Assembly (NCBI RefSeq): GCF_002998295.1
Contig: NZ_CP027226.1
Location: 1,408,001-1,472,000, forward strand
From: Fastidiosipila sanguinis
GTDB taxonomy: Bacteria; Bacillota; Clostridia; Saccharofermentanales; Fastidiosipilaceae
Direction: 5' to 3'
DNA: 64,000 nucleotides
The notes below the pieces were generated by a model. That model worked only from the letters and a program-made list of their open reading frames with translations, was not told the DNA's origin and made no database searches. The translations under genes and the position numbers were made by a program. Positions 50,452 through 59,219 of the stretch are shown here, piece by piece (positions within the stretch are counted from its first letter, which is position 1; each line of letters begins with the position of its first letter).

Positions 50452-51567
50452 ATGCCTAAAAATAGAATTCAAAAACATAATAATGGCAAGTATTATTATC
50501 AAATTACAATTAACAACAAGCGTAGATCAATTTACCAGCGCAAGAATGAAAAATTAAAAGACTTTGAAAAACGTTGTAATGAATTAGACATGTTGGCTGA
50601 AAATGGAAATCAACCATTTGCCTATTCAGGCTTAAATATTGAATCAACATTTGATGAATTATTCAGAACTTGGCAGAAAGAATATCAAATTCCTAACAAT
50701 TCAAAATCAGATGTTAAAGGTTTAGAAAATTCTTATAAGTTATTTCTTGAGCCTATAATAGGTCAGTTACCATTGCACAAAGTTGATCGTGCATTAATAT
50801 ATAGAATTTTAAATGACCAAGTCAACCAAGGCTATTCTAAAGATTATATAGCTAAGACTAGAGCATGCATTTCTAGAACATTTAATTGGGCACGTAATCA
50901 ATTAGGTTTAAAGATTGACGTCCCAACAACTGGCATTAAACTTAAATATAAAAAGGTTAAAAAGCCTATTAGAGTTATATCATATGCTGAAGCTGATTTA
51001 TTTTTTGAACATGCCATTAAAACCAGATACTACAATTATTTTAAACTGTTACTCCTTACAGGTTTAAGACCATCAGAAGCTCTAGGCTTGCAAGTTGGAG
51101 ACATTAAGAACAATTATCTAGAAGTTAATAGAGCAATTACCAAGCATGAAGATAGCAATCTTAAAACAGAGTCTGGAAAGCGTAAGATACCTATCACAGA
51201 TGAAATTAAAGTTGTACTAAGCAATCAACTAGAACAAACCAATACAATTTGGCTATTCCCTACCAAAACGCAAAGTAAGCCAAATATGTTCGCTATAGAG
51301 AGCTGTTTTAAACGGATAATGAAAAAGATTAAACCCATCAAGTTTGTACTTTATGATTTTAGGCACACATTTGCAACTAGAGCAGCCGAATCTGGAATGC
51401 CTTTTAACATTTTACAAAAATTAATGGGACACAAAACAGTCGATGTTACTTTAAAATATTATGTAGGAATTTCCAGCGAGCAAGAAGATCAAGCGATGAA
51501 CTACATGCAGAAATTAAACGGTGAATTATCAGACAATCGACATGAACAAAATAATAAAATTAGCTAG
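50452..51567 (+). CDS. int: Phage tyrosine integrase
   Basis: 371 residues. N-terminal arm-binding domain of the AP2-like type (NGKYYYQITINNKRRSIYQR), a SAM-like core-binding domain, and the catalytic domain with LTGLRPSEAL (Arg), YDFRHTFATRA (Arg and His), MGHK (His) and LKYY (Tyr). It catalyses recombination at tRNA-Pro. The gene reads toward attR, 150 bases away. The ATG lacks a good ribosome binding site and a candidate antisense RNA covers its leader. Confidence 0.94.
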   Translation: MPKNRIQKHNNGKYYYQITINNKRRSIYQRKNEKLKDFEKRCNELDMLAENGNQPFAYSGLNIESTFDELFRTWQKEYQIPNNSKSDVKGLENSYKLFLEPIIGQLPLHKVDRALIYRILNDQVNQGYSKDYIAKTRACISRTFNWARNQLGLKIDVPTTGIKLKYKKVKKPIRVISYAEADLFFEHAIKTRYYNYFKLLLLTGLRPSEALGLQVGDIKNNYLEVNRAITKHEDSNLKTESGKRKIPITDEIKVVLSNQLEQTNTIWLFPTKTQSKPNMFAIESCFKRIMKKIKPIKFVLYDFRHTFATRAAESGMPFNILQKLMGHKTVDVTLKYYVGISSEQEDQAMNYMQKLNGELSDNRHEQNNKIS

Positions 51568-51572
51568 AAAAG

Positions 51573-51592
51573 TACTGCAATTATACTGCAAT
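51573..51592. repeat. Candidate integrase arm sites, right end
   Basis: Two TACTGCAAT copies spaced 11 bp, identical in layout to 14235-14254. They overlap the area just after the integrase stop. Confidence 0.6.
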
Positions 51593-51690
51593 AGAATTAA
51601 ATTTATTTTAAATTACAGAAAATCTAATTAATTTTAAAATAGTTTAAAGCTAGCAATCATCGGGTTTTTATCTATTTTTATTAAACTGTG

Positions 51691-51716
51691 TTAAACTAAA
51701 ATTTAAGTTAGTTTAA
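51691..51716. repeat. 9-bp dyad abutting attR
   Basis: TTAAACTAA (51691-51699) and TTAGTTTAA (51708-51716) form a perfect dyad directly against the attR core; further TTAAACT-type words lie at 51681 and near 51648. This may be an excisionase or integrase accessory site. Confidence 0.45.
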
Positions 51717-51765
51717 GCTTCGGGAGTAGGAAGCCGCAAGTTCAAGTCTTGTCACCTCGACCAAG
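51717..51765 (+). repeat. attR, 49-bp core
   Basis: Exact copy of 14115-14163, the 3' half of tRNA-Pro. Because it is only the 3' half, no tRNA is encoded here. Confidence 0.95.
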
Positions 51766-51770
51766 TGTGA

Positions 51771-51797
51771 AGCTTGTAACTGTCGGAGTTACAGGCT
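51771..51797 (+). terminator. Original host terminator of tRNA-Pro
   Basis: AGCTTGTAAC and GTTACAGGCT (one G-U) followed by TTTTT. In the uninfected chromosome it would follow tRNA-Pro. The remaining gap to the NUDIX gene has a perfect hairpin GAAGTTTC/GAAACTTC at 51923-51946 and nothing else. Confidence 0.82.
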
Positions 51798-52007
51798 TTT
51801 TAATATTTATGCATTATTTTAAAACACACAAAAAATATGCCAATTATATGCTAATTGAAAATGATGTTTCTTTTTGCTCAAAAAAATATTTTGTTCAGCT
51901 CTTCCATCTATTCTATATGCTAGAAGTTTCATTTTTCAGAAACTTCATTTATTATAAGCTTCAAGGATTTTTATATTACTTATTAAATATAGGAGCTACT
52001 TACGCAA

Positions 52008-52457
52008 ATGTACGCACTAGAAAAAGCTGAATTCACCAACATGTGTATGATCTCTGATGGCAATAAAGTTGTGGTAATCGAACGCAAAGGACAGTCCTGG
52101 CCTGGTTTTACTTTTCCTGGCGGACATGTAGATTTTGGCGAATCTTTCACAGAATCTGTAATTCGCGAAGTAAAAGAAGAAACTGGTCTAGATATATATA
52201 ATCCTAAACTTTGTGGTGTAAAAGATTGGTTTGAAGCTGGTAGACGTTATGTTGTTTTTCTTTACAAGACTGATAACTTTAGTGGACAATTAAAATCCTC
52301 TGAAGAAGGCGAAGTTTCTTGGGTCAAATTCTCAGAGCTTGGGCATCTCCCATTAGCTAACGAGATGTACCCTATGTTAGAAATTTTCACTAATGATAAT
52401 TTAAGCGAATTTTTCCGATATGAAGATGATAATGGTTGGAACTTCGAGCTTAAATAA
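52008..52457 (+). CDS. NUDIX hydrolase (MutT/8-oxo-dGTPase-like)
   Basis: 149 residues. The Nudix box is complete: GGHVDFGESFTESVIREVKE then ETGL. The protein is cytoplasmic and probably hydrolyses damaged nucleoside triphosphates or related compounds. First gene to the right of the prophage. Confidence 0.88.
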   Translation: MYALEKAEFTNMCMISDGNKVVVIERKGQSWPGFTFPGGHVDFGESFTESVIREVKEETGLDIYNPKLCGVKDWFEAGRRYVVFLYKTDNFSGQLKSSEEGEVSWVKFSELGHLPLANEMYPMLEIFTNDNLSEFFRYEDDNGWNFELK

Positions 52458-52558
52458 ACTTTTTAATTTTTCCTTCCACAAACCATTCTCAACCTCTTTC
52501 TCAAAATCAGCATGGTATAATATTTTATACCAATATTTTGATTAGTCAGGAGGACATC

Positions 52559-53476
52559 ATGTTAAAAGAAATAAAAACTTTACCAAATAACCCTGAATTA
52601 GTAGGCTTAGCTGAGCTATTCAGAGACATTCAATATAGCGAAAATGGACAAAAACTAAACTTACTCGTACCTTGGTCAGTCAATCAGTTGCCTGACAGGA
52701 AACAGAAACATCCACTAATCGTCTTCGTACAAGGCAGTGGTTGGACAAAACCTAATATAGATTACAAAATCCCTCTACTATCTCATTTTGCAGAAGCAGG
52801 TTATGTCGTTGCTAGTGTTTCACATAGAAACTACAGAGATGGCTTCCAAGCGCCTGCATATTTAGTAGATGTCAAAACTGCTATAAGATTCTTGCGTGCA
52901 AATGCTGAGAAATATGGAATCGACAAGGATAAAGTCATGATTATGGGAACTTCTTCTGGTGGTAATACCTCCCTATTAGTTGGAGTTACTGCTGATGATC
53001 CTCAATATAAGAGTGATGAATATGCTGATGAAAGTGATTCTGTATCTGCTGTAATCGACATCTTCGGCCCTACTGATCTATTGCGTAGATTCTTCAATGC
53101 TAATAATAGAGAGGAAGCTGCTGAAGTTATTAACAATCTTCTAGAAGCAGATGACGAAGAATCCAAGAATCACGTTGCTACATTAGAAATGGCTTTGGGT
53201 AAAGACCATGAAAAATGGATTCCTCTACTAGAATCTCTAAGCCCAAGCAAAGTTGCCAATGAAGAAAATAGTAAAATCCCATTCTTATTGATGCACGGTA
53301 CTGCCGATAACGTTGTTAACGTAGAACAGCTCGATAGAATGTACAACTCTCTAAAAGCCGCTAATGCTGATGTTGAAGCTTATTATATAGAAGATGGTAT
53401 TCATGGATCTAACTTCTGGAGTCCTGAAGTTAGAGAAACAATTCGCAAATGGGTTGCTGAGAAATTCCCTCTATAA
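52559..53476 (+). CDS. Alpha/beta-hydrolase esterase
   Basis: 305 residues. Oxyanion region VFVQGSGW, nucleophile elbow GTSSGGN, then LLMHGTADNVV (acid) and the catalytic His in DGIHGSNFW. This is the pattern of BD-FAE/lipase-like esterases that deacylate small esters or carbohydrate acetates. ATG at 52559 follows AGGAGG at 5 bases; the earlier in-frame ATG lacks it. Its terminator is at 53512. Confidence 0.85.
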   Translation: MLKEIKTLPNNPELVGLAELFRDIQYSENGQKLNLLVPWSVNQLPDRKQKHPLIVFVQGSGWTKPNIDYKIPLLSHFAEAGYVVASVSHRNYRDGFQAPAYLVDVKTAIRFLRANAEKYGIDKDKVMIMGTSSGGNTSLLVGVTADDPQYKSDEYADESDSVSAVIDIFGPTDLLRRFFNANNREEAAEVINNLLEADDEESKNHVATLEMALGKDHEKWIPLLESLSPSKVANEENSKIPFLLMHGTADNVVNVEQLDRMYNSLKAANADVEAYYIEDGIHGSNFWSPEVRETIRKWVAEKFPL

Positions 53477-53511
53477 ATTAGAGCACAAAAGCTGGTATAA
53501 GGATATAAAAG

Positions 53512-53554
53512 AGCACGAACCGGAGGTATTCCACCTCTAATTCGTGCTTAATTT
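53512..53554 (+). terminator. Terminator after the esterase gene
   Basis: AGCACGAA pairs with TTCGTGCT, with an inner GGAGG/CCTC stem, then ATTTTTT. Confidence 0.88.
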
Positions 53555-53577
53555 TTTGTTATTTTTAAAAATCTCTC

Positions 53578-53607
53578 TTGACAGAAATTAGAACTTCGGA
53601 TTATACT
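53578..53607 (+). promoter_or_regulatory. Promoter of the XRE/ImmA/polymerase operon
   Basis: TTGACA (53578-53583), 18 bp, TATACT (53602-53607). The arms TTAGAACTT (in the spacer) and AAGTTCCAA (downstream) form an inverted repeat around the -10, and another TTAGAACTT lies just before the first gene. These are probable operators for the operon's own XRE regulator. Confidence 0.65.
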
Positions 53608-53700
53608 TTTAGTACTTTAAGTTCCAATTAGCGATTTATTGAGATATATTTTTCTTTACAAATGCGTTTTTTAGAACTTAGATTTCCAAAGGAGGTAGAC

Positions 53701-54096
53701 ATGAGTTTTGGCGATAAGCTTAAATATTTGCGAGAAGAAAAAGGTTTAACCCAGACTGAACTTGCAGAAGTTCTAGGCACTAGCCTGAAAACTATAAGCA
53801 ATTATGAAGTTAAAGGCATTAGACCACGTAGAATGGATATGTACGAAAAAATAGCAGATTACTTCGATGTTAATATTAATTATTTGCTTACTCAAGATAA
53901 TGACTTTGTTTTAGAAGCTGCTAAAACATATGGTTATGAAGGTGCTAAAGATGCTGAGGCAATTCTATCTTCAGTCACTGGCCTATTTGCGGGTGGAGAA
54001 CTGCCGGAAGAAGATAGGGATGCTCTATTTAGTGCAATACAAGAAGCGTACTGGGAAGCAAAACTAGAAGACAAAAAATCTAACAATAAAGATTAG
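53701..54096 (+). CDS. XRE-family regulator
   Basis: 131 residues. N-terminal helix-turn-helix (TQTELAEVLGTSLKTISNYE) and a helical acidic C-terminal part. AAAGGAGG lies 5 bases before the ATG at 53701. It is followed by an ImmA-type protease gene, the arrangement of ImmR/ImmA pairs in which the protease inactivates the repressor. Confidence 0.88.
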   Translation: MSFGDKLKYLREEKGLTQTELAEVLGTSLKTISNYEVKGIRPRRMDMYEKIADYFDVNINYLLTQDNDFVLEAAKTYGYEGAKDAEAILSSVTGLFAGGELPEEDRDALFSAIQEAYWEAKLEDKKSNNKD

Positions 54097-54111
54097 TTCA
54101 GGAGCCACTTG

Positions 54112-54657
54112 ATGTCACACAAATGGATATATGACAAAGTTAATCTGCTCATCAAAGAACATCAGACTCGAGATCCTAAACTATTAGCAGAAGAATTAGA
54201 CGTAAAGATAAAATATTTAGGAGATACAAAATCGTTACTAGGTATGTATAAAGTCATCCTAAAAACTCCTTATATATTTATTCCTGCTAACCTCGGTCCT
54301 ATTCAAAAGACTGTACTAGCACATGAATTAGGTCACGATCAATTACATCGAGAGTATTGTCTAGATGGCGGACAATTTTATGAAAGTAAGATATTCAATC
54401 CAACAAATATTTTTGAGATTGAAGCTAATATCTTTGCTGCTCATTTGTTGATAGCTGATGAGGATTTACTCAAACATATTAAAACCTGCAATAACTACAC
54501 AGATTTAGCTTCTGAGTTAGCTGTTGATACAAACTTACTTAACATTAAGATTGCAGAAATGTTAAAGCTTGGCATATTAGATCAGGCAGATTTAAAGCTT
54601 AATATACCTGATGCAAGATTCTTAAAAGAATATAAACCACAAGATGAGAACTGGTAG
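54112..54657 (+). CDS. ImmA/IrrE-family metalloprotease
   Basis: 181 residues with the zinc motif HELGH and the third-ligand region FEIEANIFAAHLL. This family cleaves cognate XRE repressors after DNA damage or other signals. The ATG at 54112 has AGGAG 8 bases upstream. It is encoded between the XRE regulator and the polymerase. Confidence 0.9.
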   Translation: MSHKWIYDKVNLLIKEHQTRDPKLLAEELDVKIKYLGDTKSLLGMYKVILKTPYIFIPANLGPIQKTVLAHELGHDQLHREYCLDGGQFYESKIFNPTNIFEIEANIFAAHLLIADEDLLKHIKTCNNYTDLASELAVDTNLLNIKIAEMLKLGILDQADLKLNIPDARFLKEYKPQDENW

Positions 54658-54683
54658 TATCTTAAAATATTAAGGAGGCCTAT

Positions 54684-56096
54684 ATGACTTATATTGACTA
54701 TACAAAAGAACCTAAGTCGGATATAGCCTTTGTAGATATGAAAAGTTTCTACGCAAGCGTAGAGTGTGTGAAGCGAAACCTCAATCCTTTAACTACTTCA
54801 TTGTGTGTAATGAGCAGATCAGACAATTCAAGTGGACTTATATTAGCAAGCTCCCCTACTTTCAAAAAAGTTTTTAACAAGTCAAATGTAAATAGAGCTA
54901 GAGAATTGCCATTCGATATCGAAACAAGGAAATTCAGCTATAAAAAAGCTTTGGAACAAGGAATAAAAGTCACAGATACTTATGTTAAATACATAGAGGA
55001 CTGGGCTGCTCGAACGGTCATTGCAGCGCCTCGAATGGCTCTATACATCGAAGAAAACCTCAAAATACAAGAAGTTTTCCATAACTATGCCGCACCAGAA
55101 GATGTCTACCCTTACTCTATAGATGAGAACTTTATCGACCTGAGTGCATCACTGAATCATTTTGTACCGGATAAGAATATTAGCAAAAAAGATAAACTCG
55201 ATATAGTCTCCGCTAAAATACAAAAAGATATTTGGGAAGCTACCGGAATTTTCTCAACTGTGGGCATGAGTAATTCCAATCCACTATTAGCTAAGTTATG
55301 CTTAGATAATGAAGCTAAGAAAACTAAAACAATGCGCGCTAATTGGTCCTATGAGGATGTGGAGGAAAAGGTCTGGGGTATTAAAACCCTTACCGACTTC
55401 TGGGGTATCGGTAAACGTACTGCCAAAAGATTAAATAAACTTGGCATTTATTCCATAAAAGATCTTGCTAATTCAAACCCTGACAGGCTAAAAAAAGAGT
55501 TCGGAATAATTGGAGTACAGTTATGGTTTCACGCCAATGGTGTAGATGAATCTAAAGCTTCTATCCCCTATATACCGAAGCAACAAGGCTTAGGGAATTC
55601 TCAAGTACTACCTCGTGACTACACTGAACAACGTGAAATAGAATTAGTGTTAAGAGAAATGGCTGAACAAGTAGCAATTAGAGTACGTAGAAATTCTAAG
55701 AGAGCTGGTTTAGTTTCTATATTTGTAGGTTATTCTTATAAAGAAAATTTAAAACCAATATCCGTACAGACGAAAATCACTCCTTCTAGCTCAACTAAAA
55801 TACTCTGCAACCATGTAATTAAGCTGTTTCGCAGCCAGTATAAAGGCGGTGCTGTCAGAAACATTGGGGTACGATATGGGAATCTTCTTAACGATGACTA
55901 CACGCCCTTTACCTTCTTCGATGATGCAGAAGAACTTAATAAGCTGGAGCGCTTGGATAAAGCTATTGATCAAATTAGAGATACCTATGGTTTCCTATCT
56001 GTACAAAACGCAAGTTACCTTAGTGAAGGTTCTCGAGCTAAAGCCCGAAGTGAACTTATCGGTGGGCACTGTGGTGGGCTAGATGGATTAATGTGA
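54684..56096 (+). CDS. Y-family DNA polymerase (UvrX/UmuC-like)
   Basis: 470 residues. The catalytic motifs are AFVDMKSFYASVE (first Asp) and YSIDENFIDLSAS (Asp-Glu). The helix-hairpin-helix FWGIGKRTAKRLNKLGI follows, and the little-finger domain fills the rest. It performs translesion synthesis. The neighbouring YolD-like gene and ImmA-type protease suggest DNA-damage control rather than housekeeping expression. Confidence 0.92.
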   Translation: MTYIDYTKEPKSDIAFVDMKSFYASVECVKRNLNPLTTSLCVMSRSDNSSGLILASSPTFKKVFNKSNVNRARELPFDIETRKFSYKKALEQGIKVTDTYVKYIEDWAARTVIAAPRMALYIEENLKIQEVFHNYAAPEDVYPYSIDENFIDLSASLNHFVPDKNISKKDKLDIVSAKIQKDIWEATGIFSTVGMSNSNPLLAKLCLDNEAKKTKTMRANWSYEDVEEKVWGIKTLTDFWGIGKRTAKRLNKLGIYSIKDLANSNPDRLKKEFGIIGVQLWFHANGVDESKASIPYIPKQQGLGNSQVLPRDYTEQREIELVLREMAEQVAIRVRRNSKRAGLVSIFVGYSYKENLKPISVQTKITPSSSTKILCNHVIKLFRSQYKGGAVRNIGVRYGNLLNDDYTPFTFFDDAEELNKLERLDKAIDQIRDTYGFLSVQNASYLSEGSRAKARSELIGGHCGGLDGLM

Positions 56097-56127
56097 TTTT
56101 ATAAGAATTATGAAGTAGGTACTTAAT

Positions 56128-56466
56128 ATGATAAATCGACAATATTTACCTTTTAAATCGGCAAAACAATATGTAGATAGAGGCATGGCTAAATGGGCTG
56201 GTTTCTTCATATCCGAACACTCAACTGCCCTAGCCAAGCCAGATGATAGCATTGATTACTCCATAGAAATGAGCACCGAAGAAATATTGCTGCTTACTAC
56301 ACAAGCTTATATAAACAAACTCGAAGTTAAATTATTTACAAATTTACAGCGAGCACCTTTTTTAGGATTTGTAATAGAAATTGCAGACGATAGCTTCTAT
56401 TTTAAAAGCACTGACAAGGTCATGTTGCTTAATATAGATAAAATACTTTGTCTGGAGCTAGTTTAG
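56128..56466 (+). CDS. YolD-like protein
   Basis: 112 residues with the YolD signature DRGMAKWAGFFISEHSTAL near the N terminus. YolD-like proteins are typically encoded beside UvrX-type polymerases and are thought to replace UmuD. It follows the polymerase by 31 bases. Confidence 0.85.
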   Translation: MINRQYLPFKSAKQYVDRGMAKWAGFFISEHSTALAKPDDSIDYSIEMSTEEILLLTTQAYINKLEVKLFTNLQRAPFLGFVIEIADDSFYFKSTDKVMLLNIDKILCLELV

Positions 56467-56517
56467 AGGAGATACCTTAGATGGATCTTAGAGGGGTTAC
56501 TTTAGTAAGGAAAGAAA

Positions 56518-56796
56518 ATGAGGGATGCATTAAATAAAAACACTTATCAATTTGATTACTTCTCAGAGAGCTACGAGAAATTTGAGAATGCATTTTACAA
56601 GTATGCAGATTTTGACATTCCGCTTACTTTCATAAGCGATGACATTCTCAAGTCCATGCTAGCTTCTGGAAATAATTATTTTAAATTGAATGCAGCAAAC
56701 ACTAAAGATAAACAGGATCACTACTTTATATTTAAGCAGGTTGAAAGTCCTGACAACCCCAAAATAAAAAGATTCGTTTATCTAACTTGCAAATGA
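56518..56796 (+). CDS. Small protein in the polymerase operon
   Basis: 92 residues, aromatic- and Asp-rich (YQFDYFSESYEKFENAFYKY). GGAAAG lies close to the ATG. No family recognised. It is the last gene of the operon and may be another polymerase accessory factor. Confidence 0.55.
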   Translation: MRDALNKNTYQFDYFSESYEKFENAFYKYADFDIPLTFISDDILKSMLASGNNYFKLNAANTKDKQDHYFIFKQVESPDNPKIKRFVYLTCK

Positions 56797-56836
56797 ATAT
56801 CTAAATTCGTATTTTAAGCAATTACTATCTAGTTTA

Positions 56837-57487
56837 CTATTCGATACTCCAGCTTATTTCAACAGTTTCTGTTACAACAATTTCGTCGACCAAAATATCA
56901 GGGCTAGACTTAGCATTAAGTGCGCCTCGCATTAAATCTGCTGAATAAAAGGTCCCATTAGTTTCAGCAAAATTACTACCTACATAATTAATTGCTACTA
57001 TTTCACCTAGTTTTACACCAGTACTTTTTGCAATTTTCTCAGCTTTAACTTTTGCAGATTCTATAGCATTATCTATGGCAGTATCTATAGCTTCTGACTT
57101 GTCTTTGACAGTGAAATCAAAGTCAATTTCTGGATTAATGCCTAGTCCAGAGAATTTATACATAAAATCTCCGAGCAAATCGAGGTTATAATCAATTTTT
57201 ACTTTTAGCTGATGGGTTGTTATATAGCCAACATGTTTGTTTTTCCAAACACCATTTTCTTCATAGTTTTCGTAATCATTCGAGACTCTCAAGCTTGTTG
57301 TCTTTGTTTGCTTTCGCTCTATACCTATTTCATTAAGAGCTTGTAGCATTCTATCTAGATCTTGGTTAATTAGATTTATTGCATCTTCATAGATCTCAGA
57401 CTTTCGTGAAATTACTATATTAATCTCAATTTGATTTGGCTTAATTTTGCCAATTCCACTAGCTTCTACTTTTAGAACTTTATCCAT
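56837..57487 (-). CDS. SIMPL-domain (DUF541) protein
   Basis: 216 residues with the SIMPL pattern: VEASGIGKIKPNQIEINIVI, TTSLRVS, and the late AIESAKVKAEKIAKSTGVKL. No signal peptide is visible, so it is probably cytoplasmic. AAGGGG precedes the ATG. Function of the family is poorly known. Confidence 0.85.
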   Translation of the reverse strand: MDKVLKVEASGIGKIKPNQIEINIVISRKSEIYEDAINLINQDLDRMLQALNEIGIERKQTKTTSLRVSNDYENYEENGVWKNKHVGYITTHQLKVKIDYNLDLLGDFMYKFSGLGINPEIDFDFTVKDKSEAIDTAIDNAIESAKVKAEKIAKSTGVKLGEIVAINYVGSNFAETNGTFYSADLMRGALNAKSSPDILVDEIVVTETVEISWSIE

Positions 57488-57505
57488 ATAAAACCCCTTA
57501 AATCC

Positions 57506-57838
57506 CTATTTCTTTACTAGAGATGACTTAAGATATATTGTACCGAATCCATCAACTCTAGCCTCTACGTCATGTCCATTTACAGGCACATCTAGTAACC
57601 TAATACTCTTCGCCTTGCTACCTTGTTTAATAGTGTTTCCACCGAGCTTAAGATCTTTGATTACAACGACATTATCACCATCTTGCAATTCATTGCCATT
57701 TGCATCTCTAATAATGCTAGCAGTATCTTCTACCTCAACGTCACTATTCCACTCATTAAAGCACATAGGACAAACTAACATATTACCATCTTCATAAGTA
57801 AACTCTGAACCACACTTAGGGCATGCTGGATATGGCAT
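57506..57838 (-). CDS. PhnA/YjdM-like zinc-ribbon protein
   Basis: 110 residues. N-terminal ribbon CPKCGSEFTY...CPMC and the conserved PhnA tail (GDNVVVIKDLKLGG, then IKQGSKAKSIRL). Despite the name, the family is not a phosphonoacetate hydrolase. ATG at 57838 has AGAGG upstream; the TTG six bases earlier is less likely. It is 18 bases ahead of the SIMPL gene. Confidence 0.88.
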   Translation of the reverse strand: MPYPACPKCGSEFTYEDGNMLVCPMCFNEWNSDVEVEDTASIIRDANGNELQDGDNVVVIKDLKLGGNTIKQGSKAKSIRLLDVPVNGHDVEARVDGFGTIYLKSSLVKK

Positions 57839-58006
57839 AAACAAACACCTCTTTTTATTTTTATTCTATCATAGTCTAGCTTACAACTTAGCTCCACCTT
57901 AATAGATCTACTTTCTGCAAATAAACTGTAAAGAAGCTATGAGACACTTGTCTTTAACTATTGAAACTTGATAAGATGAACACAATCAAAATTAAGGAGA
58001 AAAACT

Positions 58007-58477
58007 TTGCAAAAAATATTATTTGTTTGTTTAGGAAATATATGTCGAAGTCCAATGGCTAAATTTATTCTACAAGATAGAGTAAACAAGGCTAGTCTTT
58101 CTGAAGAATTCGAAATCGACTCTGCAGCAACAAGCTCTTATGAAGTAGGAGAAGATATCTATCCACCTGCACGAGAAAAACTCAAAGAACATAATGTTAA
58201 TAGTGACGGTCATAGCGCTAGACAAATTAGCAAAGCAGATTATGATTATTTCGATAGAATTATTGCTATGGATAATAGTAATCTTAAGAATCTAGAAAAA
58301 ATTCTAGGAAAAGATAGAGACAATAAGATCTCTTTACTTCTAGATTACACTGATGAACCAAGAGATGTCCAAGATCCATGGCATACTAGAGATTTCGAAG
58401 CTACATGGCAAGATGTGAATAATGGTCTAGATGGCTTAGTTAAAGATTTAGGTTACACCGAATTAAGTAGAAACTAA
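58007..58477 (+). CDS. Low-molecular-weight protein tyrosine phosphatase
   Basis: 156 residues. Active-site loop CLGNICRS (CX5R) at residues 8-15 and the acid in DVQDPW. Translation begins at TTG, with AAGGAG 8 bases upstream. It dephosphorylates tyrosine phosphoproteins; partner kinase genes are not in the window. Confidence 0.92.
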   Translation: MQKILFVCLGNICRSPMAKFILQDRVNKASLSEEFEIDSAATSSYEVGEDIYPPAREKLKEHNVNSDGHSARQISKADYDYFDRIIAMDNSNLKNLEKILGKDRDNKISLLLDYTDEPRDVQDPWHTRDFEATWQDVNNGLDGLVKDLGYTELSRN

Positions 58478-58526
58478 TTAAAATAATTTTTGTAATTATG
58501 TAATAAAAAAATCTATTTAGGTATAA

Positions 58527-58643
58527 TTTAGCCCCTCTATCCTTTCACTTTGATGTGTTGGGATTTTGGGGTTCTCATCACCTAAGCTCAGCGCTCTAAA
58601 ATATATTAAAAAGGAGCGTAGAAATATGGTATTTCAATCAAAT
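58527..58643 (+). other. Orphan leader-like segment with a 5-codon frame
   Basis: TATAAT-like box, a stretch with CCCC...GGGG and GTTCTCATCACCTAAGC, then AAAGGAG ahead of ATG GTA TTT CAA TCA AAT TAA. A strong ribosome binding site before five codons suggests the leader of a lost gene or a small regulatory RNA. Confidence 0.25.
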
Positions 58644-58661
58644 TAAACCAATATTTTACAT

Positions 58662-59135
58662 CTACTCATTAATAACTACAGTATAACCATTAAATGTATC
58701 CCCTGAAATAGTAATATCATAAATTTTTCCATAATCTGCTTTTAAAACAATAGGCTTGAGAACTCTTGTCAATTCCTTAGGGTAGATGTTTTCAAAATTA
58801 GGTTCAACATAATCAGTAATAATTCGAAATTTAATAGATAAGTCAAGGGGACCTGAGTTGACCTGTAACTCTTCCTTATTCCAGACGTGAATAATTTGAT
58901 CATCATGCTTGATCATAGAGCGATCAGTGTTAGATATACCAGAACTAAACTCATGACCATTTACCTCATAGTCAAAGATTAATAGTCCTATATCTTCTTT
59001 TAAATCAAACTGAATTCTTAATGCAAGTTCATCATTAGCTGGAGTGTAATCTGATGAACTTATAAACTTATAAATAACAATGCATAGAATAAGAAAGCAG
59101 AAAATTGTCGGTATAATAAGATTTCTTTTTTTCAT
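58662..59135 (-). CDS. Membrane-anchored protein of unknown function
   Basis: 157 residues. Basic MKKRN start, one membrane helix (LIIPTIFCFLILCIVIYKFI), then an external beta-rich domain (about 35-155). AAAGG lies about 10 bases ahead of ATG at 59135. It lies downstream of the ABC exporter operon, separated by about 370 bases. Confidence 0.65.
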   Translation of the reverse strand: MKKRNLIIPTIFCFLILCIVIYKFISSSDYTPANDELALRIQFDLKEDIGLLIFDYEVNGHEFSSGISNTDRSMIKHDDQIIHVWNKEELQVNSGPLDLSIKFRIITDYVEPNFENIYPKELTRVLKPIVLKADYGKIYDITISGDTFNGYTVVINE

Positions 59136-59192
59136 AATTTGATAACCTTTCACACAATTTTAAAATTTTATAGAAATAAAAAGACTACATTT

Positions 59193-59219
59193 TGTAGTGC
59201 GCCCCAAAACCCGGACATC
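59193..59219. repeat. Possible solo end of an IS3-type element
   Basis: TGTAGTGCGCCCCAAAACCC resembles the terminal inverted repeats of IS150-group elements (TGTAGTG..CCCC-AAAA). No transposase or second end is visible nearby. The rest of the 59136-59509 gap shows no gene. Confidence 0.3.

Larger units (their letters stand above)
14115..51765. mobile_element. Siphovirus-type prophage in tRNA-Pro
   Basis: About 37.6 kb lies between two exact 49-bp copies of the tRNA-Pro 3' end. It contains a tyrosine integrase next to attR, a CI/Cro switch, replication and recombination genes, a complete packaging, head, tail and lysis series in canonical order, and accessory genes at both ends. Structural genes look intact. 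The late regulator gene is interrupted by an IS30-type element, so inducibility is uncertain. Confidence 0.96.

Noticed and set aside
51717-51765. Second tRNA-Pro gene
   Set aside because: Only the 3' half is present; it is the attR repeat.
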